From NCBI RefSeq assembly GCF_017312485.1, contig NZ_BMBA01000004.1, positions 333,562 through 397,561 on the forward strand: a stretch of DNA of 64,000 nucleotides, written 5' to 3'. Within the stretch, counting starts at the first letter, position 1. Each line of letters starts with the position of its first letter. Positions 8,126-16,730 of this stretch are shown one piece after another. This DNA comes from Clostridium zeae. GTDB taxonomy: Bacteria > Bacillota > Clostridia > Clostridiales > Clostridiaceae. The notes beneath the pieces were generated by a model that saw nothing but the letters and a program-made list of their open reading frames with translations, ran no database searches and was not told where the DNA came from. Position numbers and translations under genes: made by a program.

Positions 8126-8662
8126 ATGAAGAACCCATATGAAATATGCCCCACTTTTGAAACAGAAAGTTTTATTTTAAGACTCGTTTCAGAAGAAGAT
8201 TCCGAAGGTCTACTTAAATGTTATTCTGATAGTAAGGCACAAAAAATTTTTAACTCTGATAGGTGTACAGGTGATTTTTGTATTTACACAATTGAGGATA
8301 TGTTACAATGTACTAAAGCTTGGCTTTGTGCATATTCTCAACAAGAATTTATACGCTTTGCAATTATAGATAAATCACTATCTAAAGCTATTGGAACAGT
8401 AGAAATGTTTGGTTATGCTGGTAAATATAAAATTAAAACGGGAATACTCCGAGTTGATGTTTCTTCTGAATACGAAAATGCGAATTATTTAAACGAAATA
8501 TTTAGTGTTTGTAACGAGAACTTTTTTGATTTGTTTGAGGTTGATATGATTGCAACTAAGGCAATACCTCAAGCTGTTGAAAGGCGGAATACATTATTAA
8601 AAATTGACTTCTGTGAAGGCAATGCATATGAAGGTGAGCACTATTTTTTGCGTTCAAAATAA
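8126..8662 (+). CDS. GNAT-like protein, transposon cargo
   Basis: A 178-residue protein starting at the ATG at 8126, six bases after AGGAGGAG. It opens NPYEICPTFETESFILRLVS, has the LLKCYSD helix, a central AIGTVEMF strand and TGILRVDVSSEYEN. It aligns end to end with the cargo protein at 51138-51701 (shared CP.FET/VYET start, CYSD, TGILR, YFLRSK/YYIKRK end), so the two are paralogues. The RimL-like layout is present but the classical Q/RxxGxG/A loop is not, so acetyltransferase activity is uncertain. The gene lies between the transposase relic and the right end of the element. Confidence 0.7.
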   Translation: MKNPYEICPTFETESFILRLVSEEDSEGLLKCYSDSKAQKIFNSDRCTGDFCIYTIEDMLQCTKAWLCAYSQQEFIRFAIIDKSLSKAIGTVEMFGYAGKYKIKTGILRVDVSSEYENANYLNEIFSVCNENFFDLFEVDMIATKAIPQAVERRNTLLKIDFCEGNAYEGEHYFLRSK

Positions 8663-8708
8663 ACATAGTCTATAGTAAACTTAATACATAATATTCTTAA
8701 AATGTGCA

Positions 8709-8738
8709 TTAAGGGAACTTTTAACAAGTTCCCTTAAA
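8709..8738 (+). terminator. cargo terminator conserved in IS1595-type right ends
   Basis: TTAAGGGAACTT pairs with AAGTTCCCTTAA, followed by A/T-rich sequence and the right inverted repeat. Nearly the same hairpin and flanks occur at 48835, 45158 (inverted) and, shortened, at 51760. Confidence 0.7.
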
Positions 8739-8774
8739 AAATTGCATATTAACAACACGGTGCTTTAACATCGC

Positions 8775-9818
8775 CTACTTTTTTAAAATACACTTTCCCA
8801 TACTTTCAGGACTATTGCAGCCATTACAGGAAACGCACTTTACTCTACTTGTATCTCCGTTTTCCCAACGTTTAATAAAATCGCTTTCTGCAATAAATGG
8901 TCTTGAGAATGAGAAATACTCAATGGAAGTTTCATTTAATGTAGCTTCCATAGATGTATAATCTCTATTTCCTCCAACTACGATAACTGGAATATCAACT
9001 TCTTGGGCAATTTCCGCAGCATAATCCTTAAAGTATGCTTCTTGTTGTGGTTTAAAAGTATGGGAACTGCCGCTTATCTCCACTGCACTTATCCCAACTT
9101 CCTGCAATTTCTTACAAACATATTTACATTCTTCAAAAGTCATGCCCTGCTCTATAGCATCATTGCTATTTATTTTTATTAGAATTGGATAGTCTTCCCC
9201 TACCATTTCTCTTACTTCCTTACAAGTCTCTATAAGCATTCTAGCTCTATTTTCGATTGTTCCACCATACTCATCTGTTCTACGATTATAATATGGAGTT
9301 AAAAATTGACTCAAAAGAAAACCATGTGCTGCATGAAGCTGTACACCATCAAAACCTGCTTCTTTACCTCTTAATGCTGCTGATGCAAATGCCTTTTGTA
9401 TATATTTAATATCTTCCTTTGACATTTCCTTAGGTACGATTTTTGATATAAGATTCGGTACTGCACTTGGACCTAAAATATCTCCTTCTTCTGATCCAAT
9501 TAGCGAACCAAAGTATGCAATTTGAAGTATGATGTTGGTTTCCAAAGCATGGACTTTATCAGTAAAATTTTTTAGTTCTGGTATAAAAGAATCATCCTCT
9601 ATGCTAAGCATATCAAAGAACGGAATCTTGTAGTCAGTTATCTTAGCATTGCCTGTTATTATTGTTCCAACACCACCTCTAGCTAACTCCTCATATGCTG
9701 CAAACATTTCCTCTGTTGGGTGTCCATCCTTAACAAAGCCATCACCAGTTGCAGATCTAATAAATCTATTTTTTAATTCTAACTTTCCTATACTTGTTTT
9801 ATCAAATAATAATTTCAT
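8775..9818 (-). CDS. NADH:flavin oxidoreductase, old yellow enzyme family
   Basis: A 347-residue FMN-dependent TIM-barrel oxidoreductase. It shows the family motifs LKNRFIRSATGDGF at the N-terminus, GFDGVQLHAAHGFLLSQFLT with the substrate-binding His-His region, YNRRTDEYGGTIENRAR, ILIKINSNDA and VVGGNRD. The C-terminus has CVSCNGCNSPESMGKC, reminiscent of the cluster-binding cysteines of dienoyl-CoA reductase-like enzymes, but the protein stops there, so the second half of those enzymes is absent. The stop codon TAG is formed at the border with the IS1595-type element; the uninterrupted sequence would have given TAA at the same place. A divergent TetR gene is the likely regulator. Confidence 0.88.
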   Translation of the reverse strand: MKLLFDKTSIGKLELKNRFIRSATGDGFVKDGHPTEEMFAAYEELARGGVGTIITGNAKITDYKIPFFDMLSIEDDSFIPELKNFTDKVHALETNIILQIAYFGSLIGSEEGDILGPSAVPNLISKIVPKEMSKEDIKYIQKAFASAALRGKEAGFDGVQLHAAHGFLLSQFLTPYYNRRTDEYGGTIENRARMLIETCKEVREMVGEDYPILIKINSNDAIEQGMTFEECKYVCKKLQEVGISAVEISGSSHTFKPQQEAYFKDYAAEIAQEVDIPVIVVGGNRDYTSMEATLNETSIEYFSFSRPFIAESDFIKRWENGDTSRVKCVSCNGCNSPESMGKCILKK

Positions 9819-9963
9819 GCTATTCTAGCTCCTTTTCCATAATTTCTAAATAATTTAAGTGGATATCCTTATGTTCATATAGCTTTTAACGTTAATACAA
9901 TTTCTCCAACACGTGTTGTCAAAGTAAATGCTGCATGTTATTATGATAATATCTATAAGAAAC

Positions 9964-10002
9964 TGGTTCAACCAACAAAACTTAAGTTCTGTCGGTTAAC
10001 CA
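9964..10002. promoter_or_regulatory. candidate TetR operator
   Basis: TGGTTCAACCAACA (9964-9977) and TGTCGGTTAACCA (9990-10002) form an imperfect inverted repeat in the spacer between the divergent oxidoreductase and TetR genes. This is the expected location for a repressor acting on both promoters. Confidence 0.45.
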
Positions 10003-10052
10003 AACAGAGTATAAAAAATGATGGAGAAAAGTTTTATTAAGAGGTATGACAG

Positions 10053-10646
10053 ATGACACCTGAAACTAAAAAAATAGATCCAAGAGCTGCTAGAACTCGT
10101 ATTTTGATACAGGATGCCTTTCTTTCCTTAACAGGAGAAAAAATTTTTGAAGCAATAACCGTAAAAGATATCGTAGAAAGAGCTAATATAAATAGATCTA
10201 CTTTTTACGCTCATTTTGAGGATAAATATATTCTTCTAGATCAGTTACTTTCAGAAGCTTTCTCTTCTGGCATATCAAGTAAATTTCAATCTGATGTACA
10301 GTTAAATGAAGATACACTAAAGACTTTAATAGTGGCTATGTGCAATTATCATGAGAATATAAGTAATCACTGTAATATAGTTTATAAATCAATTTCTTCT
10401 TATATGGATAACAAAATTCAGCTTAAGCTTAAAGAACTTATTGCTCTTATGTTAACTAACACTACTAGCTTCGGTATCATCGAGAAAGAAAATTTAGATT
10501 TACTATCTATAATGATCAGTAGTTCAATATATGGTGCTACTAGCTACTGGTATAGCAATAGGAGACGTATTTCAGCCAAAGAACTTTCACACAATATATT
10601 ACCTTATGTGATGCCTAGTATTGAGATGTTTTCTTCTAAAAAATAG
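10053..10646 (+). CDS. TetR/AcrR family transcriptional regulator
   Basis: A 197-residue regulator. The N-terminal helix-turn-helix region reads TRILIQDAFLSLTGEKIFEA followed by ITVKDIVERANINRSTFYAH and FEDKYILLDQL, the standard TetR signature. The C-terminal ligand domain resembles TetR_C_7-type regulators common in Clostridium (NHCNIVYKSISSY, SSSIYGATSYW). It is divergent from the old-yellow-enzyme gene, with a dyad in the shared promoter region, so it probably represses that reductase until a reactive substrate binds. Confidence 0.87.
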   Translation: MTPETKKIDPRAARTRILIQDAFLSLTGEKIFEAITVKDIVERANINRSTFYAHFEDKYILLDQLLSEAFSSGISSKFQSDVQLNEDTLKTLIVAMCNYHENISNHCNIVYKSISSYMDNKIQLKLKELIALMLTNTTSFGIIEKENLDLLSIMISSSIYGATSYWYSNRRRISAKELSHNILPYVMPSIEMFSSKK

Positions 10647-10724
10647 TATTTTCTATAATAAGATATTATAAAACTCACTTTTTACTTGTGATTTAAGTTG
10701 TACATATTTAATGATATGATAGTC

Positions 10725-10754
10725 AAAAACCTCGACATTTCTGCCGAGGTTTTA
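10725..10754 (+). terminator. intrinsic terminator
   Basis: AAAACCTCG pairs with CGAGGTTTT downstream of the TetR gene. Confidence 0.7.
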
Positions 10755-10859
10755 ATCATGAAAGCATTGTTAATGTTTTTTTTTGGTAAGATTAAGAGAT
10801 AACCTTTTTAATTCATCATTTACCTAAAGAAACGCTTTCGAGAAAGCCAAGCCTTTCAT

Positions 10860-11522
10860 TTATTTATAAAGATAAACATATAAACTAATGCCGTCCTTCT
10901 TAATTCTGTAGTTTTTAAAAGACGTTTCTTTTATAAATTCCTCAAAATCTTCTTTTGTATATGCACTTTGCTTCAAGAAAGTTTTAAAAGCAAGTTTTAC
11001 AAAATACTTATCAAAACCTTTCATTCCTGACTTTCTAACCTCAGTTTCGATGTCTTCGGAGGTTGCCTTGTAATTCATATCTATTATTAGAGAAGTTCCA
11101 CCTTGCTTTAGCACTCTATGCATTTCTGATAATGCTTTTACAGGATCTTTGAAATTTTTAAATGCTGCACTACATACAATAAAATCGAAAAAGTTATCCT
11201 CACAAGGTAGATTTGAAGCATTACCTTCTTTAAAATCTACTGAAACATTTGCTTGTTTTGCATTATTTTTCTCGATTTCTACAAAATCAGGGCTTATCTC
11301 TACGCCAGTCAAATTAAAGCCTTTCTTTGCAAGTTCAATTGATAAATAGCCTGGTCCTGGTGCCACTTCTAATATGTTTGCATTTTTATTAACATATGAT
11401 GCAACTTCATCAGCATATTGTTTCATTTCAGCTATTCTGCTCTTACGAGAATTTTTGTCATACCATTTTGCTGTTAGCCCATAAATACCAACATCTTTGC
11501 TTCTTCTCATATTTTTCATCAT
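10860..11522 (-). CDS. class I SAM-dependent methyltransferase
   Basis: A 220-residue Rossmann-fold methyltransferase. Motif I is NILEVAPGPGYLSIELAKKG, motif II includes GVEISPDFVEIEKNN, and the acidic/aromatic region is NFFDFIVCSAAFKNFKDPVK, followed by LSEMHRVLKQGGTSLIIDMN. These are features of small-molecule methyltransferases of the UbiE/YcgJ type. The substrate is unknown. It is divergent from a TetR gene, and three operator-like palindromes lie between them, so expression is probably inducible. AAGGAG precedes two adjacent ATG codons. Confidence 0.85.
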   Translation of the reverse strand: MMKNMRRSKDVGIYGLTAKWYDKNSRKSRIAEMKQYADEVASYVNKNANILEVAPGPGYLSIELAKKGFNLTGVEISPDFVEIEKNNAKQANVSVDFKEGNASNLPCEDNFFDFIVCSAAFKNFKDPVKALSEMHRVLKQGGTSLIIDMNYKATSEDIETEVRKSGMKGFDKYFVKLAFKTFLKQSAYTKEDFEEFIKETSFKNYRIKKDGISLYVYLYK

Positions 11523-11584
11523 AAATAAACTTCTCCTTAAAACACATTGATTTTTAAAAAATTAAAATCTATAATAATTAAGAC

Positions 11585-11635
11585 TAACATCGTTAGTTAT
11601 CTAACACCGTTAGTGTATCACCTAACAGTGTTAGT
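11585..11635. promoter_or_regulatory. three tandem TetR operator palindromes
   Basis: Three 13-base palindromes of the form CTAACANNGTTAG occur at 11585-11597, 11602-11614 and 11623-11635. They lie between the divergent methyltransferase and TetR genes and are the likely binding sites of the TetR protein. Confidence 0.75.
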
Positions 11636-11661
11636 GTCAATATCTTTTTGGGAGTGATTTT

Positions 11662-12237
11662 ATGGCTATAACAAAGGAAACAATTATAAATGCATCACTT
11701 AATATATTAAATCGAGATGGAATCGGCAATTTAACAATGCGTACTTTAGCTAAGGAGCTTAATATAAAAGCTGCATCCTTATATTGGCACATCAAAGATA
11801 AGCAAGCTTTATATGATTTGCTTTCAGAGCATATTAATCAAGAGATAATATTACCAGAAGCTTTAGACGATCCAAAGGAAACATTAATAGCTCTTTCTTT
11901 AGAAATTAGAAGAGTTCTATTAAAAACTAGAGATGCGGTAGATGTCCTATCACAGTCTTTTCCAAGTACACCAAGTAGAATAGAATCTATAAAATTTATT
12001 TTAAAAACTCTAAGTAAATACGGAGTTTCTAATAAAAACTGTCTAACCGCTGCTAATCTTGTGAATAACTATATTTTATCATTTGTAGCTGATGAAATTC
12101 GTGGTATGAATTTTTCTCCAGAAGAAGCTATGCTTTTTGGAACATTTTTTGGAGATCAATATGAATTTACTCTAGACTTCCAGCAGCAGTTTTTATATGG
12201 TTTAGAGGTAATACTAGCTGGATTGATTGTTGAATAG
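11662..12237 (+). CDS. TetR family regulator with TetR_C-like domain
   Basis: A 191-residue regulator close to the classical tetracycline repressor layout. The DNA-binding domain reads ITKETIINASLNILNRDGIG, NLTMRTLAKELNIKAASLYW and HIKDKQALYDLLSE. The C-terminal domain ends in a FGDQYEFTLDFQQQFLYGLE segment like the TetR C-terminal family. It is adjacent to three CTAACANNGTTAG sites and a divergent methyltransferase, not to a tetracycline pump, so the inducer is not predictable. Confidence 0.87.
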   Translation: MAITKETIINASLNILNRDGIGNLTMRTLAKELNIKAASLYWHIKDKQALYDLLSEHINQEIILPEALDDPKETLIALSLEIRRVLLKTRDAVDVLSQSFPSTPSRIESIKFILKTLSKYGVSNKNCLTAANLVNNYILSFVADEIRGMNFSPEEAMLFGTFFGDQYEFTLDFQQQFLYGLEVILAGLIVE

Positions 12238-12243
12238 CTGTAA

Positions 12244-12283
12244 TAAAACCCACGACAATACAAAGCTATATCGTCGTGGGTTT
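12244..12283 (+). terminator. intrinsic terminator
   Basis: AAACCCACGAC pairs with GTCGTGGGTTT, directly after the TetR gene. Confidence 0.75.
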
Positions 12284-12365
12284 ATATTATTGGGATGTTT
12301 CTCTATCTTAGCTAAAAAATCCATTATGATGCATTTTTTACATCAAGCTTTTAATTAAGTACACA

Positions 12366-12551
12366 TTACCGATTTTTACTTTTCAATCTTACTGCACTAT
12401 AACTTAAAACAAATATATTAACCAGCATTACGCAACCTAAAATCCTTAAATCTATATCTGGGAGTGGCGACACAAAGCGATTTACACTCATGATTAATAT
12501 GGAAATTATCATTATAATCAAACTTATTATGAATACATATTTATTTTTCAT
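12366..12551 (-). CDS. small two-helix membrane protein
   Basis: A 61-residue protein with two hydrophobic segments (about residues 5-24 and 36-53) and a basic C-terminus (RLKSKNR). No family is recognised. GGATGG lies about nine bases before the ATG. Its downstream neighbours are divergent, so it appears to be a single gene. Confidence 0.5.
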   Translation of the reverse strand: MKNKYVFIISLIIMIISILIMSVNRFVSPLPDIDLRILGCVMLVNIFVLSYSAVRLKSKNR

Positions 12552-12654
12552 TTACTATTTCCATCCCCATCAATCTTAATTTTTACAATAACTTGTTACT
12601 GTATATTAACATTATTATGCTGGATTATAGTAAAAGTTTCACAAATTAATGTTA

Positions 12655-13130
12655 CTATTCTTTCACAATGACTTTCATATTATCTTTTAGATTTTCCTTA
12701 TCAATTTCTATAAACATAACCCATTTCCATGTGCCATTATTTCCATTTTTACCATCTATTTGTGCCTCTGATGATTTTTTTAGGTTTACTGTTAAAGTTT
12801 TATTGCTTACGTTTATGCTTTCAACACTATATTGATTTACAAGGGAAGTAGGTGAAGGTATTTGCAAATATAAAACTGCTTTTTCTTTATCAGGTGACCC
12901 CATAGGAATTTTTCTTGGTGTAAAGTATTTATCCTTAAATTTTTGAAAATCCTCATCATTGATCATAAGAATAGCATCTTGTGGTATAGGCTTTGATTTT
13001 TCATCATTTTCATCAAAGCCTATTACTTGAGAATAAAATTCTGTAAATTGCAAACTTTTTTTGCTGAACAGCCAACAAGAAATTGAAATGAAATAACAAT
13101 AAGACAGATTAATGCTAATATTGTTTTCAT
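12655..13130 (-). pseudogene. lipoprotein gene with a frameshift in a 7-A tract
   Basis: From the ATG at 13130 the frame encodes a lipoprotein signal peptide (MKTILALICLIVISFQFLVG then the lipobox cysteine) followed by SAKK. Translation then leaves the main frame at a run of seven A (13056-13062 on the plus strand as T). One added A would join it to the 130-residue downstream frame (FTEFYSQVIGFDENDE to MKVIVKE), which otherwise has only a TTG start. The mature domain contains VLYLQIPSPTS and WKWVMFIEID, resembling small extracellular proteins of unknown function. It may be a true pseudogene, a phase-variable gene or a homopolymer sequencing error. Confidence 0.65.
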
Positions 13131-13194
13131 ATTATTCCCCACTTTAATTAGTCCTTGATAAAGTAAAAATATTTAAGCTAATTCCAATATTTTA

Positions 13195-14376
13195 TTAATC
13201 CCATTGTCCTGGAAATCTTAATTTTTGTAGCTTAGGGAACTTTTTATTATATTCTTCCACTTCTTCTTTTGGAAGATCTACAAAAACCTCTGATTCGTAG
13301 AATTTTCCTTTAATATCTTTCATGCCGTTTTTTGCAAGCTCAAATCCCATAAATGCATCAAAGTTCTTGCCATCAGCAGTTGTAATATCAAAGTTATCAC
13401 AGGTTTTAAAGCCTATTCTAGGATAATAATCCGGTTCACCGAAAATCACGATTCCTTTGTACCCTTTATCTGCAGCTACTTTCATTGTTTCCCGAAGTAG
13501 CAGCTCACCAACTCCACAGCCCTGCCATTTAGGTTCTATACAAAGAGGTCCAAAGGTTATGATTTCATGTGTATTTTCCTCATCAATAACTCGTGCCTTT
13601 GAATACATTATACATCCTATTACTTCCCCATCCTTTACTGCTATTCTGCTTAGCTCTGGAAGATAATCTTTATCTTGTCGTAATTTATGCACTAGGTAGT
13701 GTTCGTCACATCCAAGATGATGTTTGTTCCAAAATGCATGCTGTGTCATTAGCTCTACATTGTGCCAATCATCCTTTGTCTCCATTCTAATTTCTACTTC
13801 TTCAGGATTTAAGCTCTTCTTTTCTTCTGGAAACCAACCAAACTCTAACCTAACTTCTTTTCTTTGTAGATCATTATTTCTGTAGCAGCATGTATCCATA
13901 CCAATCAAAGCAAAGCCTTCATGCTGATAAAAATCTACAGCATTAACATTGCAAGATTGAGTTTCTAGTATAATAGCTCGTCTTCGTTCTCTTCTTGCTT
14001 GCTCTTTTGCCATTTCAATTAAGGCATGGCCTATTCCTTGCTTTTGATATTTTTCGGCTATCCAAAGTTCTGTAATTCTTAGACGATTAGACCATAATTC
14101 TTGATCAGTTTCAATCGCAGCAACTAATTCATCGTCAACTACCACTCCCCAAGCATAAGCATTTTCCCAGTGATCTTGATATAGCTTATCTGGAAAATCA
14201 CATTCTTCTGGTGAATGGCTCACTGGCTCTTTAAAGTCTTTCTTTTCTATGTCAATAGCAAATCCTTTGTCTGTTTTATTTACAATAACATCATAATATT
14301 TCTCTGTTGTATACTTAATTGGAATTAAAGTTCCCTTCCATTTCTCTTTTTGTAAATGTATAATTTCATATTCCAT
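13195..14376 (-). CDS. tandem GNAT protein (SAT-like plus second GNAT)
   Basis: About 393 residues with two acetyltransferase domains. The first has ELWIAEKYQKQGIGHALIEM as the acetyl-CoA loop and then LETQSCNVNAVDFYQHEGFA, the signature of streptothricin acetyltransferase-like GNATs. The second has LCIEPKWQGCGVGELLLRET and VIFGEPDYYPRIGFKTC, typical of YhbS-like GNATs. Both acetyl-CoA loops look intact. The start at 14376 is preferred because GAGGG lies eight bases before it. The fusion suggests one polypeptide acting on two sites or substrates; activity against streptothricin is only a possibility. Confidence 0.83.
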   Translation of the reverse strand: MEYEIIHLQKEKWKGTLIPIKYTTEKYYDVIVNKTDKGFAIDIEKKDFKEPVSHSPEECDFPDKLYQDHWENAYAWGVVVDDELVAAIETDQELWSNRLRITELWIAEKYQKQGIGHALIEMAKEQARRERRRAIILETQSCNVNAVDFYQHEGFALIGMDTCCYRNNDLQRKEVRLEFGWFPEEKKSLNPEEVEIRMETKDDWHNVELMTQHAFWNKHHLGCDEHYLVHKLRQDKDYLPELSRIAVKDGEVIGCIMYSKARVIDEENTHEIITFGPLCIEPKWQGCGVGELLLRETMKVAADKGYKGIVIFGEPDYYPRIGFKTCDNFDITTADGKNFDAFMGFELAKNGMKDIKGKFYESEVFVDLPKEEVEEYNKKFPKLQKLRFPGQWD

Positions 14377-14469
14377 ATTCATTACCCTCTTCTTTTTGTT
14401 AGTTATTATCTTAACATGATATAGATGCGCTCATTTTTCATATCTTTCATTTAATCAAAATCCGCTATA

Positions 14470-15165
14470 TTATTTTTTGCAAATCAAGAAATATTGAATC
14501 ATAGGTCCTACTTTTTCTTTTTTTTCTATTTCAAAGTAATTCACTAATATATCTTCAAATTCTTGAGATGACATATCAAATTTATCAGTTCTACCTAGAT
14601 ATCCTTCTATAAGCATCGTGATTCGATGTTCAGGGCTTCCAATATCCGGAACATCAAGAACAAACTTCCCATAAGGTTTTAAGATTCTATGTGTTTCAAT
14701 AATAGCTTTTTCAACAAAGTCTTTTTCAAAATATTCCAGAGAACCAATACATGCTCCTATGTGAAAAAAGTTTGTGTCATATGGTGTTTCATGCATACTG
14801 CCGCAATATAATGAACCAATAGACAATTTTTTCTTTTCAGCAAATTCATGTAGCAACTGAATGGTTTTGCTACTTATATCAACTCCATGATATGTTGATG
14901 GCCAATTATCGTATCCACGAAACATTAGGTTTAAGCAACATCCAAGATCAATAAAATTCATATCTATAGCTGGAGATAAATAATCTATAATCTCTCGCCT
15001 TCCACTATCTGAAAATGTTACATCCTTTCGCATTCTTTCGAACAAAGGATAATTTGGATCATTTGTAATATACTCTGGAAGTTCTTTATACAAATCAACG
15101 CCTCTTCGCCCTAAATCAATAGCTTTATCATAAGATTTTGCAACTAATTCCAACTGATCTGCCAC
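14470..15165 (-). CDS. SAM-dependent methyltransferase-like protein
   Basis: About 231 residues. The binding motif is present in altered form (MNFIDLGCCLNLMFRGYD, where a glycine-rich loop is usual), followed by YHGVDISSKTIQLL, HIGACIGSLEYFEKD and THRILKPYGKFVLDVPD, which follow class I methyltransferase order. The substrate is unknown. The ribosome site GAGGAGG lies inside the first codons of the longer frame, so the GTG at 15165 is the better start. It may be co-transcribed with the phosphoesterase gene upstream (36-base gap). Confidence 0.7.
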   Translation of the reverse strand: MADQLELVAKSYDKAIDLGRRGVDLYKELPEYITNDPNYPLFERMRKDVTFSDSGRREIIDYLSPAIDMNFIDLGCCLNLMFRGYDNWPSTYHGVDISSKTIQLLHEFAEKKKLSIGSLYCGSMHETPYDTNFFHIGACIGSLEYFEKDFVEKAIIETHRILKPYGKFVLDVPDIGSPEHRITMLIEGYLGRTDKFDMSSQEFEDILVNYFEIEKKEKVGPMIQYFLICKK

Positions 15166-15220
15166 TATATTAAGCCTCCTCACTATACTATATATAAAAT
15201 TATTATTTATGGTTTTATAT

Positions 15221-16084
15221 TTATCTACACACCCCTAGTTCTTTTACGGCCTTCTCCCAATACTTTTCAGATATATCAGGCCAAACACAAGCACCAGTTT
15301 CTTCTCTACATAACTCCATTGCTTTTGATAAAACTCTACTATGAGATATATTACTTCCTCGAAGTATATTTTCAGTTACCTTACTCCAGAAAGGCGCATG
15401 TTCGTAAAGCTTAGCTTCATGCATTTCTCTGATTACTCGTGAAGTGTCATACTCAAGACTTATAAATTCCTCTGACCATATTCCATCATTTCCATGCAAT
15501 ATCAAAAACTGTGTCTTTCCTTCACTAAAAAGAGGTACCCCTACAGCTCCAGGATTTAGGACACATTTATTGTTATGTACTATCTTCCTTTGTACATGGG
15601 AATGTCCACATAAAATGATGGATGTCTTTACACTATCAATTACTTCAAAAGTTCTAGCATCATCTGGTAACATTTTTTCATTTATCTTATATGGTGAGCC
15701 ATGGCAGATAGTTATTTCTGGCATATCACTAAACTTTATTTCCTCTACTTGCTTGAGCTTAGCAAAAAAATCCAAATCTATGTCTATAAGAGATTTGTAT
15801 GCATATAGCAATGAGCCACTGGCAGAATTTTTGTCTTTCCAGCCCTTTTCACCATCAGCATGATATTTAAGCCAATAATCTTCCTTATTTCCCTTTATAA
15901 AATAACATTTATACCGTTCATTAACATCATATATTATCTTCATTGTCCTTTCTGGGTAAGCTAATTCTCCAATATAATCACCCAGAAATATAAACGTATC
16001 AATATTTCTTGAAAATGCATATTCAAGGCAGCGCTCCAATGCAATGTGATTGCCATGAATATCAGATAAAACTGCTATGTCCAT
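15221..16084 (-). CDS. metallophosphoesterase
   Basis: A 287-residue calcineurin-like phosphoesterase of the YfcE/MJ0936 type. Ligand motifs are in order: AVLSDIHGNHIAL, FLGDYIGEL, IKGNKEDYW, TICHGSPY and ILCGHSHVQRKI followed by LNPGAVGVPL. Such enzymes hydrolyse phosphodiesters or phosphomonoesters using two metal ions. A C-terminal extension of about 90 residues (from the EEFISLEYD segment) is additional to the minimal domain. Confidence 0.85.
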   Translation of the reverse strand: MDIAVLSDIHGNHIALERCLEYAFSRNIDTFIFLGDYIGELAYPERTMKIIYDVNERYKCYFIKGNKEDYWLKYHADGEKGWKDKNSASGSLLYAYKSLIDIDLDFFAKLKQVEEIKFSDMPEITICHGSPYKINEKMLPDDARTFEVIDSVKTSIILCGHSHVQRKIVHNNKCVLNPGAVGVPLFSEGKTQFLILHGNDGIWSEEFISLEYDTSRVIREMHEAKLYEHAPFWSKVTENILRGSNISHSRVLSKAMELCREETGACVWPDISEKYWEKAVKELGVCR

Positions 16085-16230
16085 TTTTTCTCCAATTCTA
16101 TCCTATTAATATAATTTTATTATATTAACTTATTATTCTTCTTACACTCGAGGGCATTGTTGAGACTTCAAGCACAATATCTCTTATACTTTAATAGGCT
16201 TGCTCAAAGAACTAGTTTAGTTTCTGCCGC

Positions 16231-16698
16231 TTAAAACACATCCCCTAAATATAATGGAGATATAACATTACCATGTTCATCAAAAACTCTTTTTAATGCC
16301 TCAGGATATACTGTTTTCTCCTTAAGCTCTTCGTACTTTAACCACTGAAATCCTATTTGGTCAGGGTCAATTTTAGTAGCTTTTGATAAATCAAGTTGTG
16401 TTTTTAATGCACAAAAGAACATGCATTCAATTCTATGTATTTCAGAATGTAAATCAGCAAACTTATGATTTTTCCCAATATACTCACTAACAAGTGCAAC
16501 GTCCTTTACTTCTACTTCTGCTCCAAGTTCCTCCAGGCATTCTCTTTTTAACGCCTCTGCATATGTTTCCCCGGCTACTTGTCCACCTCCAGGCAAAACA
16601 TAATATACAATTCCAGTTCTCTTTGAAAGATATTTAACAAATAATATTTTATTATCTTCAACTATTATGGCTTTGGCAGTATTTCTTAACTTTATCAA
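16231..16698 (-). CDS. Nudix hydrolase
   Basis: A 155-residue pyrophosphohydrolase. The Nudix box is GGGQVAGETYAEALKRECLE continuing ELGAEV, with all consensus G, E, R, E, E positions filled. The start is TTG at 16698 behind GAAGGGTG. The substrate is not predictable; MutT/ADP-ribose type activity is possible. A second, unrelated Nudix gene in this window is transposon cargo. Confidence 0.87.
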   Translation of the reverse strand: MIKLRNTAKAIIVEDNKILFVKYLSKRTGIVYYVLPGGGQVAGETYAEALKRECLEELGAEVEVKDVALVSEYIGKNHKFADLHSEIHRIECMFFCALKTQLDLSKATKIDPDQIGFQWLKYEELKEKTVYPEALKRVFDEHGNVISPLYLGDVF

Positions 16699-16730
16699 GG
16701 TTCACCCTTCTCTCTAAAACTTAAATTCAA

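Larger units (their letters stand above)
6524..8783 (+). mobile_element. IS1595-type transposon remnant 1 with cargo and 8-bp target duplications
   Basis: The left end GGCTATGTTTAAGAGTATTG starts at 6532. The inverted right end finishes at 8775 (GTGCTTTAACATCGCC). Both sides are flanked by the identical octamer TACTTTTT (6524-6531 and 8776-8783). Inside are two separated transposase fragments, an acetyltransferase-like cargo gene (8126-8662) with a terminator hairpin, and a foreign GNAT gene (6844-7614) inserted between the transposase fragments. IS1595-family elements with passenger genes are known in clostridia (from memory, tISCpe8 with lnu(P)). Confidence 0.82.
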
